DNA of 64,000 nucleotides. Origin: CBDDHT01 sp965227905 (GTDB lineage Bacteria > Pseudomonadota > Alphaproteobacteria > Rhizobiales > Methyloligellaceae). The position numbers and the translations under genes were made by a program. The DNA is taken from positions 4,774,001 to 4,838,000 of the forward strand of contig OZ245780.1 in NCBI GenBank assembly GCA_965227905.1, in the 5' to 3' direction. Positions 63,189-64,000 of the stretch are shown piece after piece. The notes under the pieces were generated by a model. That model worked only from the letters and a program-made list of their open reading frames with translations, had not been told where the DNA came from and made no database searches. Every line of letters begins with the position of its first letter. The first letter of the stretch is position 1.

Positions 63189-63229
63189 TTTGATGATTCG
63201 TTTGGTGAAAGCCACCGGGACAGTAATGA

Positions 63230-64000
63230 ATGCGATTGGCTCACGGCATAATTGCCATACTTACGATTGGCCTCGGTTTGGCCGTGAGTGGCTGTTCGGT
63301 CATTTATCCGATCGAAGATCAGACGGATCGCTGGCAACCTGTCGGCTCACCTGACAACCCCATTCGCCTTGCTTATCGCGAAGAAGGGCACGGCAAGCCT
63401 GTGCTCCTGATCCACGGTCTCGGAACCAATGCCTATACCTGGCGTCACTTATCGCCCGTTCTTGCAAAGGATCATCGGGTCATATCGGTCGATCTGAAAG
63501 GCTTCGGCCGATCGGATAAGCCATTCGACGACTTCTACTCGGTGACGGATCAGGCGCGTTTGGTCGGCCAGTTTCTTGAGAAGATGGCGCTCAGGGATGT
63601 CACCATTATCGGACATTCCTTCGGTGGCGGCGTTGCATTGATGATGGCGCTGGATCGGCGGAAAGGCGCAAAAGCTCGGATTAAACGCCTGGTTCTTCTG
63701 AACTCGATCGCTTATCCGCAGAAGATCCCGTCCTTCTTCAAGGTCCTGCGCACGCCGGTTCTCGGGCATATCGGCGCGACGGCAACGCCTCCCGAGTTGC
63801 AAACCAAGGCGGCATTGATGCTGGCCTATCATGATGATTCAATCATTCGCGGGCGTGATGTGGCAGCCTATTCGCGGCCCCTCTATACTCCTGGGGGCAA
63901 GCATGCGCTCGTGCGCACCGCACAGCAGATCGTACCCCATAATCTTCCCTCGATCGCGCGGCGTTACCGCACCATCAGGAAGCCCGTTTTCATCATCTGG
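63230..64000 (+). CDS. Lipoprotein alpha/beta hydrolase (runs off window)
   Basis: 257 codons to the window edge; the C-terminus is missing. The signal MRLAHGIIAILTIGLGLAVS leads to Cys in a V-S-G-C lipobox, so the enzyme should be membrane-tethered. The hydrolase fold follows: VLLIHGLGTNAYTWRHL (oxyanion hole), VISVDLKGFGRSDKP, and the nucleophile elbow IIGHSFGGGVALMMAL with catalytic Ser. Asp and His lie beyond the window. It is divergent from mraZ. Substrate unknown. Confidence 0.82.
   Translation, partial: MRLAHGIIAILTIGLGLAVSGCSVIYPIEDQTDRWQPVGSPDNPIRLAYREEGHGKPVLLIHGLGTNAYTWRHLSPVLAKDHRVISVDLKGFGRSDKPFDDFYSVTDQARLVGQFLEKMALRDVTIIGHSFGGGVALMMALDRRKGAKARIKRLVLLNSIAYPQKIPSFFKVLRTPVLGHIGATATPPELQTKAALMLAYHDDSIIRGRDVAAYSRPLYTPGGKHALVRTAQQIVPHNLPSIARRYRTIRKPVFIIW

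Larger units (their letters stand above)
62694..63229. other. Divergent regulatory region of the dcw cluster
   Basis: 536 bases. It holds the mraZ leader (about 170 bases), the promoter and phased repeats at 62856-62910, and a 16-base palindrome at 63173-63188 near the divergent lipoprotein gene. I see no gene. Confidence 0.6.

Noticed and set aside
63088..63354. An 88-codon frame overlapping the lipoprotein hydrolase start
   Set aside because: The hydrolase frame has a clear lipobox and fold; this frame has none and would collide with it.
1..64000. tRNA, rRNA, CRISPR arrays or prophage genes
   Set aside because: I scanned for T-loop/acceptor patterns, evenly spaced repeats, and integrase or phage structural genes and saw none.

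Overview
The window is a GC-rich bacterial chromosome segment, almost certainly from an alphaproteobacterium and probably from the Hyphomicrobiales. The evidence is a complete division and cell-wall (dcw) cluster followed by lpxC, bamD, recN and ligA in the order usual for that class, plus DUF1036, DUF4864, DUF1127, IalB-like and DUF1826 proteins and Zur boxes built on ATGTTATAACAT. I saw no rRNA, tRNA or CRISPR.

Bases 1-8435 hold a metabolic and envelope mixture: a truncated AsmA-like gene, an FAD-dependent D-lactate/glycolate-type dehydrogenase, a ClC chloride channel, a secreted DUF4864-RskA fusion, an M28 peptidase, and a small operon (ABM monooxygenase, two membrane proteins) divergent from a MarR regulator whose operator palindromes are visible.

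Bases 8476-21804 look like a zinc-acquisition island. Zur (10464-10919) is encoded beside a COG0523/CobW GTPase with a His-rich loop, a ZnuD-like TonB-dependent receptor, an ExbB-ExbD-ExbD-TonB energy module and two DUF1826 proteins, one of them truncated. Three near-identical Zur palindromes (10414-10425, 13293-13309, 21791-21804) lie upstream of these genes. The island also carries an unrecognised secreted protein with an HEIFH zinc-protease motif, an IalB-like protein, and a decayed fragment of a second copy of the HEIFH gene at its left edge.

Bases 22066-37515 are mixed: uvrD, an ATP-grasp protein, a perfect 48-bp inverted repeat, two DUF1036 proteins (one fused to a biotin/lipoyl-like domain and membrane segments), an MFS transporter with an orphan operator, an ACT-domain regulator-DUF3754-prmA operon, two small DUF1127-like proteins, aminopeptidase P and an SDR.

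Bases 37631-62693 read leftward as one long block: mraZ, rsmH, ftsL, ftsI, murE, murF, mraY, murD, ftsW, murG, murC, murB, ddl, ftsQ, ftsA, ftsZ, then lpxC, bamD, recN, ligA. Many junctions overlap by 4 bases, which implies translational coupling. Upstream of mraZ, six GG-containing half-sites repeat every 10 bp across a recognisable promoter, as expected for an MraZ operator. A divergent lipoprotein alpha/beta hydrolase runs off the right end.
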